A stretch of DNA of 44,547 nt from contig CASEIR010000034.1 in the NCBI GenBank assembly GCA_949287925.1, positions 1 through 44,547 of the forward strand, read 5' to 3'. Positions within the stretch are counted from its first letter, which is position 1. Each line of letters opens with the position of its first letter. A model generated the notes under the pieces. It worked only from the letters and a program-made list of their open reading frames with translations, ran no database searches and had not been told where the DNA came from. This DNA comes from an uncultured Lachnospiraceae bacterium (lineage in GTDB: Bacteria; Bacillota; Clostridia; Lachnospirales; Lachnospiraceae). This document shows positions 8,689-17,377 of the stretch, piece by piece. A program made the translations under genes and the position numbers.

Positions 8689-10164
8689 ATGAAAGAGAAG
8701 ATACAGCAAGCATTTCAAAATTCTACGTGGAAAAATGGCAGTTATAGCGTGGGGATGACAGTGGCGGTCGTAGCAATTGCCATTATTTTGAATCTGATCG
8801 CAGGACAGCTTCCGGAAGGAATCCGTAATATTGATGTCAGCGATAACCGGATTTATGAGATTACAGATACCAGTAAGGAGATTCTCAAGGATCTGGATCA
8901 GGAGATTACGTTTACAGTCTATGCCGAAAAGGATACTGCAGACGATATGATTAAGACGTTTCTGGATAAATATACTGCTCTTTCTGATAAGATCACGGTG
9001 GAATGGGTGGATCCAGTTCTCCATCCGGCGGAACTGACGGAAAATAATGTGGAAGAGGATACAATTCTGGTCAGCTGCGAGGACACCGGCAAGAGCACAA
9101 CCGTCGGTTTTTCTGATATCCTGGTATCGGATGATTATTCCTATTATATGACCGGAAGCACTTCGGCTACGGAATTTGACGGAGAAGGACAGCTTACCAG
9201 TGCAGTAAATTTTGTTACATCCGATACCCAGAAGAAAATTTATTATACTACCGGACATGGAGAGGGTTCATTCTCGACATCGGCGTCAGAACTTCTGGAA
9301 AAAAATAATATGCAGGAGGAGGAGCTGAATCTTCTGATGGCCGGAGCGGTTCCTGAAGACTGCGATCTCTTGTTCCTGTATGCGCCTGCCAGTGATCTGG
9401 CTGAAGAAGAGGTTGCTCTTTTGGAGAATTATATTGCGCAGGGCGGCAAAGTGTACGTTCTTCTGGGAGCAACGGACAATGATATGACAAATCTGAAAGC
9501 ATTCATGGCAAAATACGGAATTGAGCAGGCAGACGGTTATATTGCGGATATGGCGAGAAGCTACCAGGGAAATTATTATTATATATTTCCTGAAATCAGT
9601 ACCTATGACGAGATGGCAGAAGGGCTGACCTCGGATATGGTACTGTTGATCAATTCCCAAGGCCTGAATATTACGGATCCTCAGGATGACTCTGTTACGG
9701 TTTCTTCTTTCATGGATACTTCGGACCAGGGATATGCAGTTACGCAAGAAACTCAGGAGCAGGGGACCTATAGTCTGGGGGCTGTAGCAGTACAGAGTGT
9801 GCAGAGTACAGATGAAGACAGTGAAGATGCGGACAGCGAAGATGAAGACAGCGGAGAGGCTCAAGAAGACGACGCAGAAGATACTGTAAGCGAAGGACGT
9901 CTGACGGTAGTGGCGTCCGATAGTTTGATCGACGCACAGGTTACGGATTCCTTCTCCACACTGGAAAATCTGAATCTGTTTATGAATACGGTATCCGCCA
10001 ACTTTGACGACATTCAGAATGTTGCGATAGAAGCGAAGAGTCTGGAAGTTACCTACAATACGATGCAGCATGCAGGTGTGATCAGTATTCTTCTGATATT
10101 CGGCATTCCTGCGGTGATCCTGATCTATGGTTTTGTACGTTGGTGGAAACGGCGTAAAGCATAA
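8689..10164 (+). CDS. GldG-like ABC transporter accessory protein
   Basis: A 491-residue protein with an N-terminal membrane anchor (about residues 20-40), a large extracytoplasmic region and a C-terminal membrane helix (about 462-484) ending in WWKRRKA. The extracytoplasmic part resembles the GldG / ABC-type auxiliary domain: the YEITDTSKEILKDLDQEITFTVYAEKD start and the YYTTGHGEGS segment. Near residues 375-405 an Asp/Glu/Ser-rich low-complexity stretch interrupts the protein. It is spaced 9 bases after the permease gene and most likely assembles with it. Confidence 0.85.
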   Translation: MKEKIQQAFQNSTWKNGSYSVGMTVAVVAIAIILNLIAGQLPEGIRNIDVSDNRIYEITDTSKEILKDLDQEITFTVYAEKDTADDMIKTFLDKYTALSDKITVEWVDPVLHPAELTENNVEEDTILVSCEDTGKSTTVGFSDILVSDDYSYYMTGSTSATEFDGEGQLTSAVNFVTSDTQKKIYYTTGHGEGSFSTSASELLEKNNMQEEELNLLMAGAVPEDCDLLFLYAPASDLAEEEVALLENYIAQGGKVYVLLGATDNDMTNLKAFMAKYGIEQADGYIADMARSYQGNYYYIFPEISTYDEMAEGLTSDMVLLINSQGLNITDPQDDSVTVSSFMDTSDQGYAVTQETQEQGTYSLGAVAVQSVQSTDEDSEDADSEDEDSGEAQEDDAEDTVSEGRLTVVASDSLIDAQVTDSFSTLENLNLFMNTVSANFDDIQNVAIEAKSLEVTYNTMQHAGVISILLIFGIPAVILIYGFVRWWKRRKA

Positions 10165-10176
10165 AGGGGGCAGAGT

Positions 10177-11094
10177 ATGAAGCAGAAAAAGACAATGATC
10201 CTGCTGGCGTGTATTCTGGTGGCGCTGGCCGGCTGTTATGCCGGATTGAGAGCATATAACAGTCATGTAGCAAAGGAGAAAGAGAAAAAAACGGAATCAG
10301 AGAAGGTCTATCTTGTGAAAACAGACGGCCTGACATCTATTAGTTATACGGATGGAGAGTCTCAGATGGCATTTGTGCGGGAAGACGGAGTCTGGTATTA
10401 TGTTCCGGACAGGGAGGCTCCCATCGATGCAGGGGTTGTAGAACAGATTACCGGTACGGTGTCGTCTCTTACGGCAGTGCGTGAGCTGGAGAACCCGGAT
10501 GATCTGGCAGATTACGGACTGACGGATCCGTCTTACACGGTGCAGTATGTGACGGAAGACGGAAAAGAAGGGGTCATTGATATCGGAAGCATGACCGGAG
10601 AAAACTATTATGCAAAGCTGGAAGATTCCGATGCCGTCTATACCATCACCGATGATCTGGTGTATGGACTGTCTTTTGAACTGACCGGGTTTGTGGAAAA
10701 TGACACTGTTCCGTCCATCAGCAGCGGCAATCTGACGGGAGTAAAGGTGGCGGAAAATGGATCGGAGACAGAGTATACGGAGGATGACGATCTTGCGGAA
10801 CTGGCCGGTGGATGGGGAACCTTAAGCCTGACAGATCTGGCAGACTGCCATGTGACGGAAGACACACTTAGTGATTACGGACTAAACGAGACGGGCCGGA
10901 TTCAGGCTGTGGCATCTTATACAGACAGCACAACGGAAGAAGAAGAGACGTTTACCGTTTATATCGGAGGAACAGATGAAGACGGATCGAACCGGTATGC
11001 GATGGTGGACGGTTCTGCTCTGGTATACCGAGTGAGCAGCGATATTATCGATAACATGATTACAGTGGATGATACCACGGATACGGAAGAATAG
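10177..11094 (+). CDS. DUF4340-domain lipoprotein
   Basis: A 305-residue protein with a lipoprotein signal (positive MKQKK start, hydrophobic stretch, lipobox LAGC with Cys20), so it is expected to be anchored outside the membrane. The remainder has two similar halves rich in segments such as LADYGLTDPSYTV and LSDYGLNETGRI, typical of the DUF4340 domain that regularly follows GldG-like genes. Its function is unknown; position 12 bases after gldG suggests it is the fourth component of the exporter. Confidence 0.85.
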   Translation: MKQKKTMILLACILVALAGCYAGLRAYNSHVAKEKEKKTESEKVYLVKTDGLTSISYTDGESQMAFVREDGVWYYVPDREAPIDAGVVEQITGTVSSLTAVRELENPDDLADYGLTDPSYTVQYVTEDGKEGVIDIGSMTGENYYAKLEDSDAVYTITDDLVYGLSFELTGFVENDTVPSISSGNLTGVKVAENGSETEYTEDDDLAELAGGWGTLSLTDLADCHVTEDTLSDYGLNETGRIQAVASYTDSTTEEEETFTVYIGGTDEDGSNRYAMVDGSALVYRVSSDIIDNMITVDDTTDTEE

Positions 11095-11101
11095 GAATTC
11101 T

Positions 11102-11129
11102 TTGACATACTCCGCAGGGATGATATAAT
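11102..11129 (+). promoter_or_regulatory. Promoter of the ClC gene
   Basis: TTGACA (11102-11107), 16 bases, TATAAT (11124-11129): near-consensus sigma-A promoter 42 bp upstream of the GTG start. Confidence 0.75.
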
Positions 11130-11170
11130 GAGGCGTAGAACAGCAAGATACGAATGAGGAGGAGTGGAGT

Positions 11171-12733
11171 GTGGAGAAGAGTGCTTCCGGTGTTTTGAAG
11201 AGGGCACAGCGTTTTCAGGTGATTCTGATCGGCGAGGGAATCCTGGTCGGCGGAATCGCCGGATTCGTTGTGCTTTTGTACCGTATCTGTCTGGAATATG
11301 CAGGAGAATGGTTGAATCAGATTCTAGCCTGGGCAGGAGGATATCCCTTCCGGATATTGGGATGGTTCGTGGTCCTGTTGTGTCTGGCTGGGATTGTGGG
11401 AAGGCTGCTGCGATTTGAACCCATGATCTCTGGCAGCGGAATCCCTCAGCTGGAAGGGGAGATGGTGGGCAAACTGGAGCAGAGATGGTGGCGAGTACTG
11501 CCGGCCAAGTTTCTGGGTGGCTTTTTATGTCTGCTGGGAGGACTGGCGCTGGGAAGAGAAGGTCCGTCCATCCAGCTGGGCGCTATGGTGGGCCAGGCAG
11601 TGTCCCGGGGAATGGACCGGGGAAAAACAGAAGAAAAGTTCCTGCTGACCTGCGGAGCCAGCGCTGGACTGGCGGCGGCCTTCCATGCGCCGCTGGCAGG
11701 GGTTATGTTTTCCCTGGAGGAGGTACATAAGAATTTTTCTGTGTCAGTGCTGGTGTCTGTCATGGCCTCTTCTTTGACGGCTGATTTCTTGTGTTCTGCC
11801 GTCATGGGAACCGATTCCGTGTTCCAGTTTGAAATCATCCATGCGCTTCCACCGCAATATTATGGGCTAATCCTGGCCATGGGTGTGGTGTTGGGCGCTT
11901 TTGGCGTATTTTATAACTGGTTTACATTAAAGGTTCAGGAGCTGTATAACCGGATATCTTTTCTGACGACTACCCGAAAACTATGGATTCCGTTCTTCTG
12001 TGCCGGAGTACTGGGGTTTACAGCGCCGGAACTGCTGGGCAGCGGCCATGGGCTGATTGAGACAATTACACATGCAGATCTGGCGTTGGGAACGATTCTG
12101 TTCCTGCTGACCGGGCGGTTCCTGTTTTCTGCTATAAGTTTCGGATCCGGGGCTCCGGGAGGCATCTTTTTTCCACTGCTGGTAATCGGAGCGCTGACTG
12201 GAGGAGCTTTTGCTTCGATGGCGGTTCAGTATCTGGGACTGGATGCCAGTTATGTGAATAACTTCGTGCTGCTGGCTATGGCAGGGTATTTTTCTGCTAT
12301 CGTTCGGGCGCCGCTGACGGGGATCATCCTGATTTTTGAAATGACTGGTTCCTTGAGCCAGATGTTGTCTTTGTCAGTGGTTTCCATCGTGGCCTATGTA
12401 ACCGCCACACTGCTTCGCTCAAAACCCATCTATGAGAGTCTGCTGGAGCGGATACTGGCGCGTCAGGGAATCCGGCCCGGTCATGCTCATGGACAGAAGG
12501 TGCTGGCGAATTTCGTGGTGAAAAAAGGCTGCCGGGTCGAAGATTTACACATTTTCGAGGTGGACTGGCCGGAGAATTGTCTGTTGGTAGCAATTCAGAG
12601 AGGAACAGAGGAATTGATCCCCAGAGGAAAGACAAAGCTTCAGGCAGGAGATGAGATCGTGACCATGACAGATGAACGGGATATGGCCAGAGTTCATGAC
12701 CGGATGGAAGAATTGTGCCAGGAATTATTCTGA
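11171..12733 (+). CDS. ClC-family H+/Cl- exchange transporter with TrkA-C domain
   Basis: A 520-residue protein with a complete ClC membrane domain (residues about 15-430) and a C-terminal TrkA-C (RCK-C) regulatory domain (about 440-520). Selectivity motifs are present: GSGIPQLEG, GREGPSIQLGA with the external gating Glu at residue 130, and GSGAPGGIFFPLL. FSLEEV carries the Glu pair that includes the internal proton-transfer Glu of exchangers, so proton-coupled antiport rather than a passive channel is likely. The GTG start at 11171 follows GAGGAGGAG. It appears to be transcribed alone from the promoter at 11102. Confidence 0.93.
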   Translation: MEKSASGVLKRAQRFQVILIGEGILVGGIAGFVVLLYRICLEYAGEWLNQILAWAGGYPFRILGWFVVLLCLAGIVGRLLRFEPMISGSGIPQLEGEMVGKLEQRWWRVLPAKFLGGFLCLLGGLALGREGPSIQLGAMVGQAVSRGMDRGKTEEKFLLTCGASAGLAAAFHAPLAGVMFSLEEVHKNFSVSVLVSVMASSLTADFLCSAVMGTDSVFQFEIIHALPPQYYGLILAMGVVLGAFGVFYNWFTLKVQELYNRISFLTTTRKLWIPFFCAGVLGFTAPELLGSGHGLIETITHADLALGTILFLLTGRFLFSAISFGSGAPGGIFFPLLVIGALTGGAFASMAVQYLGLDASYVNNFVLLAMAGYFSAIVRAPLTGIILIFEMTGSLSQMLSLSVVSIVAYVTATLLRSKPIYESLLERILARQGIRPGHAHGQKVLANFVVKKGCRVEDLHIFEVDWPENCLLVAIQRGTEELIPRGKTKLQAGDEIVTMTDERDMARVHDRMEELCQELF

Positions 12734-12742
12734 AAAAACGGG

Positions 12743-12771
12743 TTGCAATCCAAAAAATGATGTGCTAATAT
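12743..12771 (+). promoter_or_regulatory. Promoter of the T-box leader
   Basis: TTGCAA (12743-12748), 17 bases, TAATAT (12766-12771), about 20 bp before the structured leader. Confidence 0.55.
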
Positions 12772-12784
12772 ATAAAACATATTT

Positions 12785-13050
12785 TAACATACTAAAGCGA
12801 TGAAAGAGACTCTGTCCTTTGGAACTTGACAGGAATGAGGCGTCACTGACTGAAAGCGCCGCTTGAGGAATAGGGGACAACAGGGAACACTCCGGAGCAG
12901 ACCGTTCGAACTGACAGTAGGGCGGTACGTGAGCACGCGTTAAGTGCAAGAGCGGGGTTTATGATACGATAAGCTCAAAGCGGGTGGTACCGCGGATAGC
13001 GAAGATGATATCCGTCCAGAGACACGTTTAGTGTCTCTGGACGGTTTTTG
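12785..13050 (+). promoter_or_regulatory. T-box riboswitch controlling aspS-gatCAB
   Basis: The leader carries the T-box antiterminator core GCGGGTGGTACCGCGG (12979-12994) followed by a terminator at 13012-13049, the standard tRNA-sensing arrangement. The stem I region starts near AAAGCGATGAAAGAGA. TGTCC (12813-12817) can pair with GGACA (12875-12879), and the internal loop below it holds GGGAACA, in which AAC (Asn, 12886-12888) is followed by the A expected after a specifier codon. The same four bases GAAC also contain GAA (Glu). An Asn-specific, possibly dual, T-box fits the downstream transamidation genes. The fold was done by eye, so the specifier assignment is tentative. This element fills the 363-base gap before aspS. 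Confidence 0.9.
13012..13050 (+). terminator. T-box regulated terminator
   Basis: A 14-bp stem (13012-13025 with 13031-13044) with loop GTTTA, followed by TTTTTGTTTTTTT. It is mutually exclusive with the antiterminator of the T-box. Confidence 0.9.
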
Positions 13051-13096
13051 TTTTTTTAAGCTGTTCGTCCCGTGAAAAGGAAAAGGAGGTACTGAT

Positions 13097-14431
13097 ATGG
13101 AATATCTGACAGGCGTTAAAAAGAATGAAACGATGGAGATCAGCCAGCTGCTGGCCGAAAGTACACCTGGCGACAGGGTGAAGGTACATGGAGTTGTGCA
13201 CACCATACGGGATCTGGGGACGGTGGCATTTGTAATCCTACGCAAGCGGGAAGGGCTGCTGCAGTGTGTCTGGGAATCCGGCAAAGGTGAAGTGAATCGA
13301 AAAGAGATCCGGGAAGCGGCATCGGTGGAGGTGACCGGGATCCTGGAAAAGAATCCCAAGGCTCCGGAAGGCATTGAGATCCGGATGGAGACGGTCCGTG
13401 TCCTGAGTACTCCGGCGGACGGTCAGATGCCACTTCCCATTGCCAAGTGGAAGCTGAATACGTCGCTGGAAGCAAAGCTGAATTACCGTTCTATTTCGCT
13501 TCGGAACATCCGTGAGCGTGCCAGATTCCGGCTGCAGGAGGGGCTGACCCGGGCATTCCGGGATTATCTGTACGGACAGGGATTTACGGAGATTCATACG
13601 CCGAAGATCGGAGCGAGAAGCGCGGAAGGAGGGGCGAACGTCTTTAAGCTGGAATATTTTCACCGGCCGGCCATCCTGCAGCAGAGCCCCCAGTTTTATA
13701 AGCAGATGATGGTAGGAGTATTTGAGCGGGTGTTTGAGACGGCTCCAGTGTTCCGGGCGGAGAAACATAACACTAAGCGGCATTTGAACGAATACACCAG
13801 CCTGGATTTTGAGATGGGCTTTATCGACGGATTTGAAGACCTGATGGCCATGGAGACCGGATATCTTCAGTATGCTATGAAATTACTGAAACAGAAATAT
13901 GAGAAAGAGCTTGATATTCTTGAAATCTCGCTGCCGGATGTGAGCAGGATCCCTGCGGTCCGGTTTGATGACATCAAAAAACAGGTATCTCAAACCTATG
14001 GCCGCCAGATCCGGAATCCTTTTGATCTGGAGCCGGAAGAGGAACAGCTGATCGGACGGTATGCGAAGGAAGCCTGGGGAAGCGACTTCGTATTCGTCAC
14101 CCACTATCCGTCAAAAAAACGGCCTTTCTATGCCATGGATGATCCGGAAGATCCACGCTATACATTGAGCTTTGACCTGTTGTATAATGGAATGGAGATC
14201 ACCACCGGCGGGCAGCGGATCCATGAATATGACAGGTTGCTGCAGAAAATGGAATCCAGAGGGATGACGGGAGAAGGGATGGAACAATATCTGCTCACAT
14301 TTCGTCACGGTATGCCGCCCCACGGAGGGATCGGGATTGGTCTGGAACGTTTCACCATGATGCTGACCGGTGAAGACAACGTTCGGGAGACCACGCTATT
14401 CCCAAGAGACTTGAGCCGGTTAGAGCCTTAA
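13097..14431 (+). CDS. aspS: Aspartate--tRNA(Asp/Asn) ligase, archaeal type (non-discriminating)
   Basis: A 444-residue class IIb aminoacyl-tRNA synthetase: N-terminal OB-fold anticodon-binding domain (about 1-115) followed by the catalytic core with motif 2 (FRAEKHNTKRHLNEYTSLDFEM split around residue 222) and motif 3 GIGIGLERFTMMLTG near the C-terminus. It lacks the large insertion and C-terminal extension of bacterial AspRS and is of archaeal/eukaryal size. Followed directly by gatC, gatA and gatB, it is best explained as the non-discriminating enzyme that charges tRNA(Asn) with Asp, which GatCAB then amidates. AsnRS is related, but the archaeal-type AspRS with GatCAB context is favoured. 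The ribosome site AAAAGGAGG precedes ATG 13097. Confidence 0.88.
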   Translation: MEYLTGVKKNETMEISQLLAESTPGDRVKVHGVVHTIRDLGTVAFVILRKREGLLQCVWESGKGEVNRKEIREAASVEVTGILEKNPKAPEGIEIRMETVRVLSTPADGQMPLPIAKWKLNTSLEAKLNYRSISLRNIRERARFRLQEGLTRAFRDYLYGQGFTEIHTPKIGARSAEGGANVFKLEYFHRPAILQQSPQFYKQMMVGVFERVFETAPVFRAEKHNTKRHLNEYTSLDFEMGFIDGFEDLMAMETGYLQYAMKLLKQKYEKELDILEISLPDVSRIPAVRFDDIKKQVSQTYGRQIRNPFDLEPEEEQLIGRYAKEAWGSDFVFVTHYPSKKRPFYAMDDPEDPRYTLSFDLLYNGMEITTGGQRIHEYDRLLQKMESRGMTGEGMEQYLLTFRHGMPPHGGIGIGLERFTMMLTGEDNVRETTLFPRDLSRLEP

Positions 14432-14459
14432 GAGCCAGGCGGAAATGAGAGGTAGAGAG

Positions 14460-15572
14460 ATGTTCGGAAAGAAATGTTCATTGTGTGGAGGAAAACTGGA
14501 TGGAAGAGGAATCTGTACTGAGTGCGGGCTGGATAATACCAAGAATGACAAAGCCTATCATACGGGGCAGAATCGTTGTGAGAATCAGCCGTTGACACAT
14601 GTACACACAGAAAACACGATGGAAGCAGGAGAGGCGAAACGAAAAACCATACGGAAGACATCTGGTGAAGCAGGATATACCGGAAAGGCGGAGCATACGA
14701 ATCCGACGATATCCGGACGGCGGACTTCCCAGAGCTATACATCCATGAGAAACCCGAAGAAGAAACGAGGATGCAGCCTGTTCCTGTTCGTATTCATTTT
14801 GATCATCATAGGAATCTTCGTATTTAGTAGCATTCTGGACAATATAGATCTTGTAGACCGGATTCAATATGAGTGGGAAGGATTGTTTGAAGAGGATTAT
14901 TCCGAGGAATATAACTCAGAATGGGAAGAACGGGATCCCTATGCGGATGTGACCAGAGAGATCCCGGCAGAGGGGAGCGAGGAATCCTATATCCTGACCA
15001 GCGGCTGTTATATTGTGGGCGTTCATATCCCGGAGGGGATCTATCAGGCAGATATGGAAGATGATTTCGATGTGATTCAGGTGGATGATCCCGAACAGAA
15101 CATCTATCTCTACGAATACAGATATCTGGAAGAAGAGAATAACTGTCATCTGGATGACCTGAGACTTTATGAAGGAGCTGTGCTCTACGTGGAGACAAAG
15201 ACACAGGCAGTCTTGTCTACATCGAATGCGCAGCCATTGAAAGAACAGGCTATAGGGAATCCACTGACACAGGAATACAATTTAAAAGGAACGGTAAGGG
15301 CCGGAGAAGACTTTGAACCTGGTGTGTATGACCTGGAACTGGTGAGCGGAGAAGGGTATATCACATTTTATCTTCTTATGGACGAAGAGTATGACTATGC
15401 AATTGAAAATACATTGTCTCTTGGAGAAGCCTTTGATACGGGATCCTGTTATAAGAATCTGGTGATTCCGGAAGGAGCGGAACTTCGGTGCGACTCTGGT
15501 GTGGAATTAAGGCTGACCCCAAGCGATATCATATCTTCTACAGATTACCGGTCCTTTTATGAGACATATTAG
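14460..15572 (+). CDS. Zinc-ribbon membrane protein of unknown function
   Basis: A 370-residue protein with an N-terminal zinc ribbon (CSLCGG and CTECG, about residues 5-23), a low-complexity charged linker, one membrane helix (about residues 105-127) and an extracytoplasmic part. The latter has two similar beta-rich units, each with the pattern Gly-x-Tyr after an IPEG or FEPG turn (YIVGVHIPEGIYQ and EDFEPGVYDLEL). Function is not recognised. It sits inside the aspS-gatCAB operon, 28 bases after aspS and 10 before gatC, although nothing in it suggests a role in translation. ATG 14460 is preferred over in-frame ATG 14445 because GAGAGG lies at proper distance before it. Confidence 0.8.
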   Translation: MFGKKCSLCGGKLDGRGICTECGLDNTKNDKAYHTGQNRCENQPLTHVHTENTMEAGEAKRKTIRKTSGEAGYTGKAEHTNPTISGRRTSQSYTSMRNPKKKRGCSLFLFVFILIIIGIFVFSSILDNIDLVDRIQYEWEGLFEEDYSEEYNSEWEERDPYADVTREIPAEGSEESYILTSGCYIVGVHIPEGIYQADMEDDFDVIQVDDPEQNIYLYEYRYLEEENNCHLDDLRLYEGAVLYVETKTQAVLSTSNAQPLKEQAIGNPLTQEYNLKGTVRAGEDFEPGVYDLELVSGEGYITFYLLMDEEYDYAIENTLSLGEAFDTGSCYKNLVIPEGAELRCDSGVELRLTPSDIISSTDYRSFYETY

Positions 15573-15582
15573 GAGGATGTAA

Positions 15583-15885
15583 ATGAAGAACCGTATATCG
15601 GAAGAAACCATAGAATATGTGGGAATTCTGGCAAAATTACAACTCTCCGGGCAGGAGAAGGTAAAGGCCAGATCCGACATGGAGCAGATGCTGGATTATA
15701 TTGATATTTTGAATGAACTGGATACCTCCGGGACAGAGCCTTTGTACCATATTTTTCCGGAATGCAATGTGTTCCGGGAAGATGTGGAAGACCGGGGAGA
15801 TGGGAGCAAAGAGACGCTGGCCAATGCGCCTCTTGAGAAAGAACAGTGTTTTAAGGTTCCAAGGACCATCGGACAGGAGGGATGA
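15583..15885 (+). CDS. gatC: Asp-tRNA(Asn)/Glu-tRNA(Gln) amidotransferase subunit C
   Basis: A 100-residue small subunit of the GatCAB amidotransferase, with the family pattern of an N-terminal helix (IEYVGILAKLQLSGQEKVKARSDM in two parts), the LDYIDILNELDTSGTEPLYH segment and a C-terminal VPRTI tail. It wraps around GatA and links it to GatB. The ribosome site is AGGAGGATG; gatA follows after 4 bases. Confidence 0.93.
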   Translation: MKNRISEETIEYVGILAKLQLSGQEKVKARSDMEQMLDYIDILNELDTSGTEPLYHIFPECNVFREDVEDRGDGSKETLANAPLEKEQCFKVPRTIGQEG

Positions 15886-15889
15886 CAGC

Positions 15890-17377
15890 ATGGATATCAG
15901 GGAATTGACGGCAGCTGGTACGGGAAGGCTGATACGGGAAAAGAAGATTTCTGTACAGGAGGCGGTGGAAGCCAGCCTGGAACAGATTGCGCGCGTAGAA
16001 CATAAAGTTCACGGGTTTATTACGGTAGATGCAGAAGGCGCTAGAAAGAAAGCCTGCCAGATACAGGAAAGAATCTGCGCGGGAGAATTTGCGGGCCCTC
16101 TGGCAGGGGTGCCGGTTGCCGTAAAGGATAATATCTGTACCCGAGGTGTCCGGACAACCTGCGCTTCTAGGATCCTGGAGAACTATGTACCCGCTTATAC
16201 GGCGGATGCTGTAGAACGTCTGGAACGGGCGGGGGCAGTGGTGATCGGAAAGACCAACATGGACGAATTTGCTATGGGAAGTACCACAGAGACTTCTTAC
16301 TGTGGAGTCACCAGAAACCCCTGGAATCTGGATCATGTCCCGGGAGGATCTTCGGGAGGGTCCTGCGCGGCGGTGGCGGCGGAAGAATGTGCCTTAGCGC
16401 TGGGCTCCGACACCGGCGGATCCATCCGCCAGCCCAGTTCATTTTGCGGCGTGGTGGGAATCAAGCCTACCTATGGGACGGTGTCCCGTTATGGGCTGAT
16501 TGCCTATGGATCCTCGCTGGATCAGATCGGTCCCATTGGCCGGAGTGTGGAAGACTGTGCCCTGCTTCTGGATGTGATCGCAGGACAGGACCGGAAAGAC
16601 AGCACCTCCGTTCCGAGAAAAAAGTATGATTTCGCAGGCGCTCTCCGGATGGATGTGAAAGGGCTGCGGATTGGCATACCCAGAGAATACTTTGAGGAAG
16701 GGCTGGATCCGGAAGTGAAGGATAAGATTCAGAAGGCTCTGAGAATACTGGAAGAACAGGGGGCAGCGACAGAAGTCTTTGACCTGAAACTGGTGAAATA
16801 TGCCATTCCTGCCTACTATGTGATCGCATCTGCGGAGGCCTGTTCAAACCTGGCACGGTTCGACGGGGTGAAATACGGTTATCGGGCGGAGGAATATGAG
16901 GGATTGCATGAGATGTATAAGAAGACACGGTCGGAAGGATTCGGTTCGGAAGTGAAGCGGCGGATCCTGCTGGGATCGTTCGTGCTGAGTTCCGGTTATT
17001 ACGACGCATACTATCTGAAAGCGTTGAAAACCAAGGCGCTGATCCGCCAGGAGTTCGACCGGGCCTTCGGGCGGTTTGATCTGATTGTGGCTCCGGCAGC
17101 TCCGTCCACGGCTCCAATGCTTGGCAGCAGTTTGTCGGATCCTCTGCAGATGTATCTGAGCGATATCTATACAGTTGCGGTGAATCTTGCCGGCCTTCCG
17201 GGGATTAGTATCCCGGTGGGAACAGATCGTAAGGGGCTGCCGGTGGGAATGCAGCTGATCGGCAACTGCTTTGAAGAAGATAAGATGATCAGAGCTGCCT
17301 ATACCTATGAACAGATTCACGGGTATGAGCGGCCGGAACTGGTAAAGGAGGGCGGATCTTATGGCGAGACAGTATGA
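15890..17377 (+). CDS. gatA: Asp-tRNA(Asn)/Glu-tRNA(Gln) amidotransferase subunit A
   Basis: A 495-residue amidase-signature protein that releases ammonia from glutamine or asparagine for amidation of mischarged tRNA. The Ser-cisSer-Lys triad is intact: Lys79 in VAVKDNI, Ser154 in PGGSSGGS and nucleophile Ser178 in GSDTGGSIRQP, the same numbering as in characterised GatA. The frame is open upstream to 15713, but ATG 15890 has the site GGAGGGATG and gives the expected N-terminus, while the upstream part overlaps gatC. Its end overlaps gatB by 17 bases, implying coupled translation. Confidence 0.96.
   Translation: MDIRELTAAGTGRLIREKKISVQEAVEASLEQIARVEHKVHGFITVDAEGARKKACQIQERICAGEFAGPLAGVPVAVKDNICTRGVRTTCASRILENYVPAYTADAVERLERAGAVVIGKTNMDEFAMGSTTETSYCGVTRNPWNLDHVPGGSSGGSCAAVAAEECALALGSDTGGSIRQPSSFCGVVGIKPTYGTVSRYGLIAYGSSLDQIGPIGRSVEDCALLLDVIAGQDRKDSTSVPRKKYDFAGALRMDVKGLRIGIPREYFEEGLDPEVKDKIQKALRILEEQGAATEVFDLKLVKYAIPAYYVIASAEACSNLARFDGVKYGYRAEEYEGLHEMYKKTRSEGFGSEVKRRILLGSFVLSSGYYDAYYLKALKTKALIRQEFDRAFGRFDLIVAPAAPSTAPMLGSSLSDPLQMYLSDIYTVAVNLAGLPGISIPVGTDRKGLPVGMQLIGNCFEEDKMIRAAYTYEQIHGYERPELVKEGGSYGETV

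Noticed and set aside
9286-10266. 326-residue open frame on the minus strand
   Set aside because: Shadow of the GldG-like gene; its Ile/Cys/His/Arg-rich composition is typical of reverse-frame translation.
15713-15889. Long N-terminal extension of gatA
   Set aside because: It overlaps gatC in another frame and has no homology; ATG 15890 gives the exact Lys79/Ser154/Ser178 numbering.
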